From: Aquirickettsiella gammari
Lineage (GTDB): Bacteria > Pseudomonadota > Gammaproteobacteria > Diplorickettsiales > Diplorickettsiaceae
Length of the DNA stretch: 64,000 bases
NCBI GenBank assembly: GCA_963701065.1
Contig: OY969558.1
Location: 186,001-250,000 of the forward strand
Direction: 5' to 3'
Positions 1 through 8,436 of this stretch are shown here, in pieces. The first letter of the stretch is position 1; the number at the start of each line of letters is the position of its first letter. The notes under the pieces were generated by a model. The model was not told where the DNA came from, did not search any database, and saw only the letters and a program-made list of their open reading frames with translations. The position numbers were made by a program, and so were the translations under genes.

Positions 1-1389
1 TCCGCTTTAGCGCGCGCCATTCCTAAACAAGTAAAACTATTTACTGCACAAGGCATCAGCAATAGTTTAAATGCGCTATCAAAATGGGACATTTCACTCC
101 ATGAAACGCCTTATCAAGAAAGCATCTCCTGTTTAATAGGCATTATTCCAGAAAAAATAACGACGTTTAGTTCACAAAGTTTAGTAAATAGTTTAAACGC
201 TCTGGCAAAATTGGCACTACCTATCCAATCAGCACCTTATCGCCCAACTATTGAATGCCTATTACAACAAATTGAAAAAACAGTAAAATTTAATACGCGT
301 GATAGTATTGCCATTGCCTTCGCCTTGTGTCTGTTTAAGTTTACTGCGCCAAACGATAGCTTGTTTAAAAACAATCAACATAAAATCCGAAGCTTATTTG
401 AACGCGATAAAAGCCATTGGTTTGAGCTATTAGATAACAAAACTGCTCGGCAAATTTACCAAATTAATTTATACCAAAAAAATGTTATACCAGATATTTT
501 TTTAAATAAAATACCCTCGTTTATTCCTAAACTTCAATGTGAAAATCTTGTTAGTTCAACATTGCAAAAATCTGTGTTCACGCGCTTAACTGAACTTAAT
601 CCGATATTTGTCGAGGAATATTTTATTCAATTTACCCACGTTGATATGGCAAGCCCTGAGAATAAAATAGCACTACAAGTAAATGGCCCTTCTCACTACC
701 AGGGTAAAATTCTAAATATATCTAGCCGATTTAATAATTATTTATTGGAAAAATTAGGTTGGTCAGTCGTTGTGGTGCCTTATTTTGAGTGGAATAAACT
801 GACCGATGATGATAAAGATTCGTATCTATGCAATAAATTATCTGCTTTGCGTGCTCCAGTAGTATTGGAGCACGCAATTAAAGACAGGCCAGCAAATAAA
901 ATAACCACCACTAAAAAATCGATTCCAGATACGAGACAACAAAAAAAGTTAGTTGCGAAGAAAAAACCAAAAAAAATTATATTCGCTCCACCGGAAAAGG
1001 TATGGAAAAATTTAATTGAAAAAACCCCTAGCCTAGAAAAAGTAAGACCGGATGAACTACACGCCGCTTATGGGATTTTCATCTCGACTTATCGAACTAT
1101 CGTTACACGAGACGCATTAAAAACACCGAAAGAACTCGATGCATTCAAAAAAATAACTGCTGAGCGATTAGAGCAGGCTATTTACTTGAAAAAAATAGAA
1201 TTACTCGCTCCAAAAACAGTTTCTGCTTTCTTTCAATGTAAACCTTGCCGTTATGGTTTGCGCCTCAACGCCAGCAGCCATCCTAAGGAAGCATTTAGCA
1301 AAAAAACTATAGTAGATACTTTTGACGATCGGCGTTATCCGCAACTTACCGACTTGAGCGCGAGCCAAGTAACGGCTTATCGGGCCTAA
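1..1389 (+). CDS. OPR-repeat/RAP-domain protein, 5'-truncated by window edge
   Basis: The reading frame is open from base 1, so the gene begins upstream of the window; the ATG at 211 is internal. The visible N-terminal part holds at least two ~42-residue helical repeats with the core NSLNALSKW, the same type as in the next gene. A RAP domain follows at about nt 598-862, with the VDMA...KIALQVNGPSHY core and the LEKLGWSVVVVPYFEW end. A basic linker then leads to a C-terminal region (KVRPDELHAAYGIF, AFFQCKP) nearly identical to that of the downstream paralogue. RAP domains have a restriction-endonuclease-like fold and are found in organellar RNA-binding proteins; OPR repeats bind RNA there. A role in RNA binding is inference, and so is export by the Dot/Icm system. 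The gene ends 47 bp before its paralogue, so the two may be co-transcribed. Confidence 0.8.
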   Translation, partial: SALARAIPKQVKLFTAQGISNSLNALSKWDISLHETPYQESISCLIGIIPEKITTFSSQSLVNSLNALAKLALPIQSAPYRPTIECLLQQIEKTVKFNTRDSIAIAFALCLFKFTAPNDSLFKNNQHKIRSLFERDKSHWFELLDNKTARQIYQINLYQKNVIPDIFLNKIPSFIPKLQCENLVSSTLQKSVFTRLTELNPIFVEEYFIQFTHVDMASPENKIALQVNGPSHYQGKILNISSRFNNYLLEKLGWSVVVVPYFEWNKLTDDDKDSYLCNKLSALRAPVVLEHAIKDRPANKITTTKKSIPDTRQQKKLVAKKKPKKIIFAPPEKVWKNLIEKTPSLEKVRPDELHAAYGIFISTYRTIVTRDALKTPKELDAFKKITAERLEQAIYLKKIELLAPKTVSAFFQCKPCRYGLRLNASSHPKEAFSKKTIVDTFDDRRYPQLTDLSASQVTAYRA

Positions 1390-1436
1390 GTATCACTTTC
1401 AGCGATTACAAACCAATCTGGTCGAGGATGTAAGTT

Positions 1437-4403
1437 ATGGATATTGAAGACAATAAAGCGCTAAATAGAACCCTATTGCTTATTTGTAGCCAAGCATCTA
1501 ATAAATTAACTGATAATAAATTAACTGAATTATTTGCATTTTTCGAGAAAAAGAAAACGCAATTTGATGCGGTTAACTTATCTACTTTGTTGCATAATCT
1601 CAGCAAATTGATACCCGAGAAAATGACTCACCCGCAAGTAAAGTATTTTATAGCAAAAATAGTTTGTTTCATTCTGTCACCTCATTTGCAGTTTGGTGCG
1701 CAGAGTATTGCCAATATACTACGCGCCCTCTCAATAGGGGGTATTTTGGCCCAAGAAGCCCCTTATCAAGCCGCGATCCTGCATTTATTACGCGCCATTC
1801 CGAAACAAGCTGAGTACTTTACCTCACAACAGATCGCCAATGTGCTCAATGCGCTCTCAAAGTGGTTGATCCCGCTTCAGGAAACACCTTATAGAGAAGC
1901 GATTTTTCATTTACTCCGTGTCATTCCGAATAAAATAGCTCGCTTTAACGCGCAAGAGCTTGCCAATACCCTCCTTTCACTCTCCAATTGGCTGATATTA
2001 TCCAAAGAATCTGCTTATAAAGAAGCGTTTCGCGATTTAGTGCAAGCGATTCCGAAACAAATAGATAGTTTTAGTGCGCGAAATATAGCGGATGTACTAA
2101 AAGCATTCTCAAAATCGTCTATATGCCCTCACACAGCCCCTTATCAGGCGATCATCCATGCTTTGGTGAAAATCGTTCCGCGTAAAATAACACTATTTAA
2201 TGCCAAGGAAGTAGCTAATGTATTAAACACGCTGGCAAAATGGGAACTTCCATTTAATAAAACACCTTATAAAGAAGCCAGCTTTCATTTAATGCAGCTT
2301 ATTACGCGGAAAATTTATTACTTTAACGCACAAGATATTAGTAACAGTTTAAATGCGATCTCAAAATGCTCCATTTTAGCCAATGAAACGCCTGGTAGAG
2401 AAGCCATTTATTGTTTAATCGAGGCGATTCCAAAAAAAATAGCCTTATTTAATAATAAAGACATCAATAATAGTCTAAACGCGCTCTCAAAATGGCCTAT
2501 TTTCGCCAATGAAACACCTTATAAAGAAGCTATTTCCTGTTTAGTACTTGGCATTCCTGCGCAAATCAACACATTTACCGCACAAGATGTCAGCAATAGT
2601 TTAAACGCGCTTTCAAAATGGCAGCTTCCACGCAATGCAACACCTTATAAAGAAGCTATCCTCTGTTTGGTAAGCAGCATTACTGATAAAATCGATACCT
2701 TTAATGCACAAGACACCAGCAACGCGTTAAATGCGCTTTCAAAATGGAATATTTCACTCACTGAAACGCCTTATCGAGAAACCATCCTCTGTTTAGTAAG
2801 AAACATTTCCCAGCGCGTCCATTCCTTTAACGCCCAGGACATCAGCAATAGTTTAAATGCCCTGGCTAAATGGGATATTTCAGCCAATGAAACACCTTAT
2901 AGCAAAGCTATTTCCTGTTTAGTACTCAGTATTTCTCGACAAATCAACATATTTACCGCACAAGATGTCAGCAATAGTTTAAATGCGCTCTCAAAATGGG
3001 ATATTTCACTCACTGAAACGCCTTACCAGCAAAGTATTCCTTGCTTAATACGTGCAATTCCTAAACAAATAGATAAATTGAATGCACAAAATATCGCTAA
3101 TAGTTTAAATGCCTTGGCAAAGTGGCCCATCTTAGCCAATGAAAAATTTTATAAAAAAACCATCCTTTGCTTGCTAACAATTATTCCAGAAAAAATAGCT
3201 TACTTTAGCGCGCAAAACCTAGCCAATAGTTTAAATGCCCTGGCAAAATGGCGGCTACCTATCCAACAAAAGCCGTATCGTACTAGCCTACAGTGTCTGT
3301 TAAAACAAGTTGAAAAAACAGTTAAATTTAATGCCCACGAAGGGATATCGCTGGCCTTTGCCTTATGTTTATTTAAATTTATTGCGCCTGACGATAACTT
3401 ATTTGAAAATAATGAAAAAATAATTCAAGGCTTGTTCGTGCGTCATAAGAAAATTTGGCTAAAACAACTAGATGACACCGTGGCCAGGCAAATTTATCAA
3501 ATTAATTGCTATCAGCCTAACATTATCCCTCTTGAGTTTATAAACGCCATTCCAAGTTTCACGTCAAACTTTAAACAAAGCAGGCTTATTAGCTCAGAAT
3601 TACAAAAATCGGTACTAGCGCATTTAGGACAGTTAAAATTAAACTTTGTAGCAGAATATTTTATTAAGTTTACCCATGTCGATCTAGCTAATCCTAAAAA
3701 TAAAGTGGCGCTACAAGTAAATGGACCTTACCACTATGAAGGCGAAATCTTAAATGTATCGAGCCAATTTAATAATCATTTACTGGAAAAACTAGGTTGG
3801 TCAGTCATCATGGTTGCTTATTTTGAGTGGGATAAACTAAACAATCATCAAAAAGAAGCCTATCTCAGCGATAAACTATCGCCTTGCATCAAAAAACCAA
3901 GCTTGTACCGCGTACATCCGGGAAATATTAAAACAATAAATCGGTATAAAAGCATCGCTATCCAGGAGGCAATTTCAGTAAGCACTCAACAACCTAAACT
4001 AGAAAAAAAACGCATTCGCAATAGAAAACTAAAAAAAGTGATATTAACGCCACTCAAACAAATATGGAACGATCTAATCGAAAAAAAAGTAATCTTGGAA
4101 AAAGTAAGACCGGATGAACTACAAACCGCTTATGGGATTTTTACCTCGGCTTATCGAACTACCGTTATGCAAGATGCCTTAAAATCACCGCAAGAACTGG
4201 ATGCATTCAAAAAAATAACTGCTGAGCAATTAGATCAGGCTATTTACTTGAAAAAAATAGAATTATTCTCGCAAAAAACTATCTTTGCTTTCTTTCAATG
4301 TAAACCCTATCAATACGGTCTACGTCTCGATGCCAACAGCCATCCATCAGTCGCATTTAGCCAAGCAAATTTAAAAGTAAGCTTTCAAAAAAGATGTCGT
4401 TAA
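1437..4403 (+). CDS. OPR-repeat/RAP-domain protein (988 aa), probable RNA binder or effector
   Basis: An ATG preceded by a GAGGA ribosome-binding site nine bases upstream opens a 988-residue protein. Residues ~43-631 are about 14 tandem repeats of ~42 residues with consensus F-N-A-Q-D-I-x-N-S-L-N-A-L-S-K-W, then an acidic/TPY segment and a second helix ending IPKQI. This fits octotricopeptide (OPR) repeats, which form alpha-solenoids that bind RNA. Residues ~740-817 are a RAP domain (THVDLANPKNKVALQVNGP, then LLEKLGWSVIMVAYFEW). A Lys/Arg-rich linker and a conserved ~100-residue tail follow. There is no signal peptide or membrane helix. OPR-RAP proteins act on chloroplast or mitochondrial transcripts in algae and protists. 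In an intracellular bacterium with a Dot/Icm system it could be an effector acting on host organelle RNA, or an endogenous RNA regulator; the sequence does not decide. Confidence 0.82.
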   Translation: MDIEDNKALNRTLLLICSQASNKLTDNKLTELFAFFEKKKTQFDAVNLSTLLHNLSKLIPEKMTHPQVKYFIAKIVCFILSPHLQFGAQSIANILRALSIGGILAQEAPYQAAILHLLRAIPKQAEYFTSQQIANVLNALSKWLIPLQETPYREAIFHLLRVIPNKIARFNAQELANTLLSLSNWLILSKESAYKEAFRDLVQAIPKQIDSFSARNIADVLKAFSKSSICPHTAPYQAIIHALVKIVPRKITLFNAKEVANVLNTLAKWELPFNKTPYKEASFHLMQLITRKIYYFNAQDISNSLNAISKCSILANETPGREAIYCLIEAIPKKIALFNNKDINNSLNALSKWPIFANETPYKEAISCLVLGIPAQINTFTAQDVSNSLNALSKWQLPRNATPYKEAILCLVSSITDKIDTFNAQDTSNALNALSKWNISLTETPYRETILCLVRNISQRVHSFNAQDISNSLNALAKWDISANETPYSKAISCLVLSISRQINIFTAQDVSNSLNALSKWDISLTETPYQQSIPCLIRAIPKQIDKLNAQNIANSLNALAKWPILANEKFYKKTILCLLTIIPEKIAYFSAQNLANSLNALAKWRLPIQQKPYRTSLQCLLKQVEKTVKFNAHEGISLAFALCLFKFIAPDDNLFENNEKIIQGLFVRHKKIWLKQLDDTVARQIYQINCYQPNIIPLEFINAIPSFTSNFKQSRLISSELQKSVLAHLGQLKLNFVAEYFIKFTHVDLANPKNKVALQVNGPYHYEGEILNVSSQFNNHLLEKLGWSVIMVAYFEWDKLNNHQKEAYLSDKLSPCIKKPSLYRVHPGNIKTINRYKSIAIQEAISVSTQQPKLEKKRIRNRKLKKVILTPLKQIWNDLIEKKVILEKVRPDELQTAYGIFTSAYRTTVMQDALKSPQELDAFKKITAEQLDQAIYLKKIELFSQKTIFAFFQCKPYQYGLRLDANSHPSVAFSQANLKVSFQKRCR
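1563..3329 (+). repeat. Tandem ~126-bp repeats encoding OPR units
   Basis: The segment encodes about 14 units of ~42 codons. Units 6-11 (about nt 2320-3070) are very alike at DNA level; phrases such as 'agcaatagtttaaatgcgct' recur with few changes, which points to recent expansion by unequal recombination. The outer units are more divergent. The residues just after the first Phe of each unit (NAQDIS, TAQDVS, NNKDIN, NAQELA) vary most and could carry binding specificity. Confidence 0.8.
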
Positions 4404-4409
4404 TGACTT

Positions 4410-5177
4410 TCACAGCGATGAGAGGGTATTATGACCTTCCGCAAACAAACCGACTAAATGAGCTAACTTCTGCATCTCATTAGCCTTTAATTCGCGCCAA
4501 TGACCGCGACTTAAATCTTCCGGTAAATCAATAGGGCCATATCGAACCCGCATCAAGCGACTGACCTTAACACCTTGGGACTCCCATAAACGTCGCACCT
4601 CGCGATTACGCCCCTCTTTAAGGACGACATGGTACCAATGATTAGCGCCCGCTCCTCCGCGCTCTTCAATACGCGTAAAGGCTGCCATGCCATCTTCTAA
4701 CTTAACGCCTTTTCGCAAACGATGCAGAATTTCCTCATCCACTTTACCTAACACCCGAACCGCATATTCCCTTTCTACTTCGTAAGAAGGATGGGACAAG
4801 CGATGCGCTAATTCACCATCGTTAGTAAAAATTAATAAACCTAAGGTATTAATATCTAAACGCCCTATCATGATCCAACGTTCACCACGGATAGGTGGTA
4901 AATTTTCAAATACCGTAGGTCTATTTTCAGGATCCGATCGTGCACAAATCTCACCTTCAGGCTTATGATAGATTAAAACACGTCGTTTAAAGCCGAGATC
5001 ACGGACTAAACGTATCGCTTTGCCATCGATAAAAACCTTTGCCGTCAGATCAATTCTATCGCCGAGTTTAGCCAGTTGATTATTAATACGAATTCGTCCT
5101 TCTCGAATCCAACGTTCTATTTCACGCCGCGAACCTAGACCAAGATGGGCTAATACTTTTTGTACTTTTTCAGACAT
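4410..5177 (-). CDS. rluB: 23S rRNA pseudouridine synthase RluB (RsuA family)
   Basis: Makes pseudouridine in 23S rRNA (position 2605 in E. coli). The N-terminus is an S4 RNA-binding domain (KVLAHLGLGSRREIERWI...GRIRIN). The catalytic domain has the motif GRLDINTLGLLIFTNDGE, whose Asp is the nucleophile, followed by LAHRLSHPSYEVEREYAV and KEGRNREVRRLWE, all typical of RluB. The ATG at 5177 is preferred over the upstream TTG at 5183. At about 255 residues it is slightly shorter than E. coli RluB because it lacks the basic C-terminal tail. It converges on the OPR-RAP gene with a 6-bp gap. In many gammaproteobacteria rluB follows scpB directly; here an alkylsulfatase gene lies between them. Confidence 0.93.
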   Translation of the reverse strand: MSEKVQKVLAHLGLGSRREIERWIREGRIRINNQLAKLGDRIDLTAKVFIDGKAIRLVRDLGFKRRVLIYHKPEGEICARSDPENRPTVFENLPPIRGERWIMIGRLDINTLGLLIFTNDGELAHRLSHPSYEVEREYAVRVLGKVDEEILHRLRKGVKLEDGMAAFTRIEERGGAGANHWYHVVLKEGRNREVRRLWESQGVKVSRLMRVRYGPIDLPEDLSRGHWRELKANEMQKLAHLVGLFAEGHNTLSSL

Positions 5178-5333
5178 GCTCAATAAAACCTAAGGATTTT
5201 AATTCTGTGTTTATAACCTATCTGCGGTATAAGTCGCAACTTAAATCACATCGATTCGACTTTCTTTAAATGACCGATTAATGCTAGACTCTGAAATGGT
5301 TTTAAGGACGTAAAACTCAGCAACAGGAATGCT

Positions 5334-7373
5334 ATGCTAGCGAGAATATTCATTGCGCTGTTATTGATACTGACCGTCGTCACGACTTACACGCAAACGC
5401 ATCATACAACGATGTACCATCCATATCACTTAGATCTCATAAAAAATCCATTGGCGCCTAAAGCCGCCTCCGCTAAAACACAAGAAATCCATAAAGCGCT
5501 TTTAGCACAACTTCCCTTTGACAATCGCGATGATTATAGTTTAGCCAAAAAAGGCTTTATAGCGCACTTTCCCGGGCTCAGTGTAAAAAATAAAGACGGT
5601 CAAATCGTATGGTCATTGCGGCCTTATGATTTTTTATCGTCAAACGACGCACCTTTTACGATCAATCCCAGTTTATGGCGCCAAGCCCAGCTCAACATGA
5701 ATAACGGCCTCTATAAAGTAACGGATTCCATTTATCAAGTACGCGGCTTTGACTTATCTAATATGGACATTATTGAAGGCAAAACCGGTATCATTATTAT
5801 TGATCCGCTACTCAGCAGAGAAACCGCTAAAACAGCACTCGAACTTTATTACCAACATCGTCCTAAAAAGCCTGTCATTGCCGTTATCTACACCCACAGT
5901 CACGCCGATCACTTTGGTGGCGTACTAGGTGTCACCTCTGAAAAAGAGGTCACTTCGGGCAAAGTCAGAATTTTTGCCCCAGAAGGATTTCTAGAAAATG
6001 CAGTCAGTGAGAATATATACGTCGGTAATGCCATGAATCGACGTGCCATGTATATGTATGGCGCTGCTTTACCGCCCGGTGAAAAAGGGCAAGTAGACGC
6101 TGGATTAGGAAAAACACTTTCTTCGGGCGCAATAACACTTATTTCTCCTACCGATATTATTAAAAAAACTGGCGAGCAAAAACGGATTGATGGGATTGAA
6201 ATTATCTTTCAAATGGCACCTAATACAGAAGCGCCGGCAGAAATGATACTTTACTTCCCGCAATTTAAAGCCTTGTGTATGGCCGAAGATGCCAACCATA
6301 CCCTGCATAATCTTTATACCTTACGTGGTGCAAAAATACGTGATGCGGTCGCTTGGTGGAAAGCACTTAATAGATCGCTTGAGTTATTTGGCGATAAAAC
6401 ACAAGTCATTTTTTTCCAACATACTTGGCCAGTATGGGGGCAAGCCAATTTGATCAGCATGCTAAGGAAACAGCGTGATTTATATAAATTTATACACGAT
6501 CAAACACTTAATTTAATTAATAAAGGCTATACCGCAACTGAGCTCGAGGATCATTTGAAATTGCCTGAAAATCTTGCCCATGAATGGTTTAATCGTGGTT
6601 ATTATGGTTCGGTTTCCCAGAACGCAAAAGCCATCTATCAATACTACTTAGGCTGGTATGATTCAAACCCAGCCCATTTAGATCCACTTTCTACTATCGA
6701 AGCAAGTCGAAAATATGTCGCGTATATGGGCGGGCCTTCTGCCATTCTCGCAAAAGCACAACAAGATTATCAAAATGGCGACTATCGCTGGGTTGCCGAA
6801 GTCATGAATCACGTTGTTTTTATCGATCCTGATAATCAAAAAGCGCGTCAACTGGAAGCAGATGCCCTAGAACAATTAGGCTATCAAACAGAAAATGCGA
6901 CTTGGCGTAATGAATACTTAATGGGCGCTTTTGAGTTACGTCATGGAAAACCCAGCGCAGGCATCAAAGGACCGGTGACACCTGAAGTATTAAAAGAGAT
7001 CCCTATCTCCATGCTTTTAGATTACATGGGTGTTCGCATTAATGCCCGCAAAGCCGATAATAAAACCATCAGCATTAACCTAAATTTCACCGATAATAAA
7101 GAACACTACGGCTTAATGCTAGAAAATTCTGTTTTAATTTACACACCTGAAAAGCGGATACCTTTTGCCGACACGACAATCCATTTAAGCAGAGATACAC
7201 TGAACCAAATCTTATTGAAACAAAAAACCATCGATCAAGCTATCCGTGACGGGAGTATGCAGATCACGGGTGATAAAAACAAATTAACGGAACTGTTGAA
7301 CATGATGGATGAATTCCCACCTATGTTTGACATCATTACAGCCAATCCGGCTAATGACTCTACAAAAAATTAA
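5334..7373 (+). CDS. Alkylsulfatase-type metallo-beta-lactamase-fold hydrolase, exported
   Basis: Resembles the SdsA1/YjcS linear alkylsulfatases, which cleave alkyl sulfates such as SDS to alcohol plus sulfate using two zinc ions. A hydrophobic N-terminus (LARIFIALLLILTVV) looks like a signal peptide or anchor, so it probably acts in the periplasm. The metal-binding motif THSHADHFGG lies near residue 190. AEDANHTLHNLYTLRG and FQHTWPVWG supply further ligand or substrate motifs. A helical dimerisation region follows, and then an SCP2-like domain (about residues 550-670) that in this family binds the alkyl chain. The length of 679 residues is normal for the family. The start is supported by AGGA six bases upstream. 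It stands alone, on the strand opposite its neighbours. The natural substrate is unknown; sulfated lipids or sterols are possible. Confidence 0.88.
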   Translation: MLARIFIALLLILTVVTTYTQTHHTTMYHPYHLDLIKNPLAPKAASAKTQEIHKALLAQLPFDNRDDYSLAKKGFIAHFPGLSVKNKDGQIVWSLRPYDFLSSNDAPFTINPSLWRQAQLNMNNGLYKVTDSIYQVRGFDLSNMDIIEGKTGIIIIDPLLSRETAKTALELYYQHRPKKPVIAVIYTHSHADHFGGVLGVTSEKEVTSGKVRIFAPEGFLENAVSENIYVGNAMNRRAMYMYGAALPPGEKGQVDAGLGKTLSSGAITLISPTDIIKKTGEQKRIDGIEIIFQMAPNTEAPAEMILYFPQFKALCMAEDANHTLHNLYTLRGAKIRDAVAWWKALNRSLELFGDKTQVIFFQHTWPVWGQANLISMLRKQRDLYKFIHDQTLNLINKGYTATELEDHLKLPENLAHEWFNRGYYGSVSQNAKAIYQYYLGWYDSNPAHLDPLSTIEASRKYVAYMGGPSAILAKAQQDYQNGDYRWVAEVMNHVVFIDPDNQKARQLEADALEQLGYQTENATWRNEYLMGAFELRHGKPSAGIKGPVTPEVLKEIPISMLLDYMGVRINARKADNKTISINLNFTDNKEHYGLMLENSVLIYTPEKRIPFADTTIHLSRDTLNQILLKQKTIDQAIRDGSMQITGDKNKLTELLNMMDEFPPMFDIITANPANDSTKN

Positions 7374-7415
7374 AATGCAACACAAAGCATTTAAGAGTTT
7401 TCTAGACTTTTCGCG

Positions 7416-8003
7416 CTAAGTTTCTACCGCATTCAAATCTGCTTTAGGCGCACCCGCGGTAGAAATAGGAACCATGCTCACTTTCTCTAACAATGGAAGT
7501 TCGGGAAAAGCAGGTAATTCGGCTAATTCTTTTAGACCCAAGTGATCGAGAAACTGCTTCGAGCTAGCATATAAATTAGGTCGCCCTGGCACCTCACGTT
7601 GCCCTACTACCTGGATCCATTCTTGTTCCAGTAATGCCTTCATAATAGCCGGACTCACACTCACACCCCGTATCGCTTCAATGTCACCCCGCGTAACCGG
7701 TTGTTTATAAGCAATAATGCTCAAGGTTTCTAAAAAAGCACGCGAATAGCGCGCTGGTTTTTCAGGCCAAAGTCGTTTGACCCAGGCATTAAGTGGTAGC
7801 GCGGTTTGAAAGCAATAGCCACTGGCCAATTGTTTTAAATGGATACCGCGATGCTGATAATCCTCGATTAACTCCTGCAGTCGCTTTTTCAGCTGCGATT
7901 GAGTAGGTCGTTCTTGCTCGTCGGCAAATAGATCCCGTAAGCGTTCTAAGCTAACAGGCTCACCGGCGGCAAGAATAGCCGCCTCTAATACGGATTTGAT
8001 CAT
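7416..8003 (-). CDS. scpB: Segregation and condensation protein B (ScpB)
   Basis: ScpB is a winged-helix partner of the SMC-ScpA (or MukB-like) complex that compacts and segregates the chromosome. The protein has the two winged-helix modules of the family: the N-terminal VLEAAILAAGEPVSLERLRDLF and the central SRAFLETLSIIAYKQPVTRGDIEAIRGV, followed by LLEQEWIQVVGQREVPGRPNLY. Three in-frame starts exist (8045, 8015, 8003). The ATG at 8003 is chosen because it has GGA seven bases upstream and matches the family start. The partner scpA, usually just upstream, is not in the window, and rluB, usually just downstream, is displaced by the alkylsulfatase gene. Confidence 0.92.
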   Translation of the reverse strand: MIKSVLEAAILAAGEPVSLERLRDLFADEQERPTQSQLKKRLQELIEDYQHRGIHLKQLASGYCFQTALPLNAWVKRLWPEKPARYSRAFLETLSIIAYKQPVTRGDIEAIRGVSVSPAIMKALLEQEWIQVVGQREVPGRPNLYASSKQFLDHLGLKELAELPAFPELPLLEKVSMVPISTAGAPKADLNAVET

Positions 8004-8099
8004 TTGATTTTCCATAAGCAAACTATAGCAGTTATTTATAGGCATTTCGCGGTAAAAATGTAATTTTTATTGGAGTTTCACAGTAAAATTTTTACAATA

Positions 8100-8207
8100 G
8101 TAGAATGAGGGTTTATGACCTATCCGATACGCATCAATACTTCCCTGTAGCGCTTAGTGAACAGGATGTTCACTAAGGGTCTTCTATACCATAAACCCTT
8201 ATTCTAC
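8100..8207. repeat. Nested palindromic element (possible MITE or structured RNA)
   Basis: Arms of 17 bases at 8100-8116 and 8191-8207 are complementary with a single G-T position. Nested inside is a perfect 11-bp stem, CTTAGTGAACA (8153-8163) against TGTTCACTAAG (8167-8177), with a 3-base loop. No T-run follows, so it is not a simple terminator. No second copy was noticed in this window. The remaining sequence between scpB and the riboswitch (8046-8099 and 8208-8344) shows no gene. Confidence 0.6.
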
Positions 8208-8344
8208 AAGCCTATTTCATTTATTATCCACGAAACGCCTATTTTAAACGGAGAAGGTGGGATCCTGCCAGTGGAATGCGCTTTCTCTGTCTATTTTTAG
8301 AGTTGTTCCGATCTTGTGTAGTCGAAGTAATTAATGTTTAATAC

Positions 8345-8432
8345 ACCTGTCACCAGGGGTGCCCTTTGCGGCTGAGAGAAGATTCGTTCAACCCTTATAA
8401 CCTGATCGGGCTAGTACCTGCGTAGGAAGTGT
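8345..8432 (+). promoter_or_regulatory. TPP (THI-box) riboswitch
   Basis: The conserved TPP aptamer is visible: CAGGGGTGCC at the 5' side, CTGAGAGA at 8372-8379, then ACCCTTATAACCTGATC and the closing CGTAGGAAG. The 3' strand contains AGGAAG (8424-8429), which is also the ribosome-binding site of thiM (ATG at 8437). Ligand binding should therefore hide the site and shut down translation of the salvage operon when thiamine pyrophosphate is plentiful. There is no obvious separate terminator. Confidence 0.93.
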
Positions 8433-8436
8433 TGTC

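Noticed and set aside
1406..1606. 66-codon reverse ORF at the start of the second OPR-RAP gene
   Set aside because: Fully antisense to the long coding frame and without its own start signals.
1563..3329. Regular repeats as a possible CRISPR array
   Set aside because: The ~126-bp period stays in one open frame and encodes helical protein repeats; there are no short direct repeats with unique spacers.
8153..8177. 11-bp hairpin as an intrinsic terminator for scpB or another gene
   Set aside because: No T-run on either side, and it is nested in a larger palindrome not adjacent to a stop codon.
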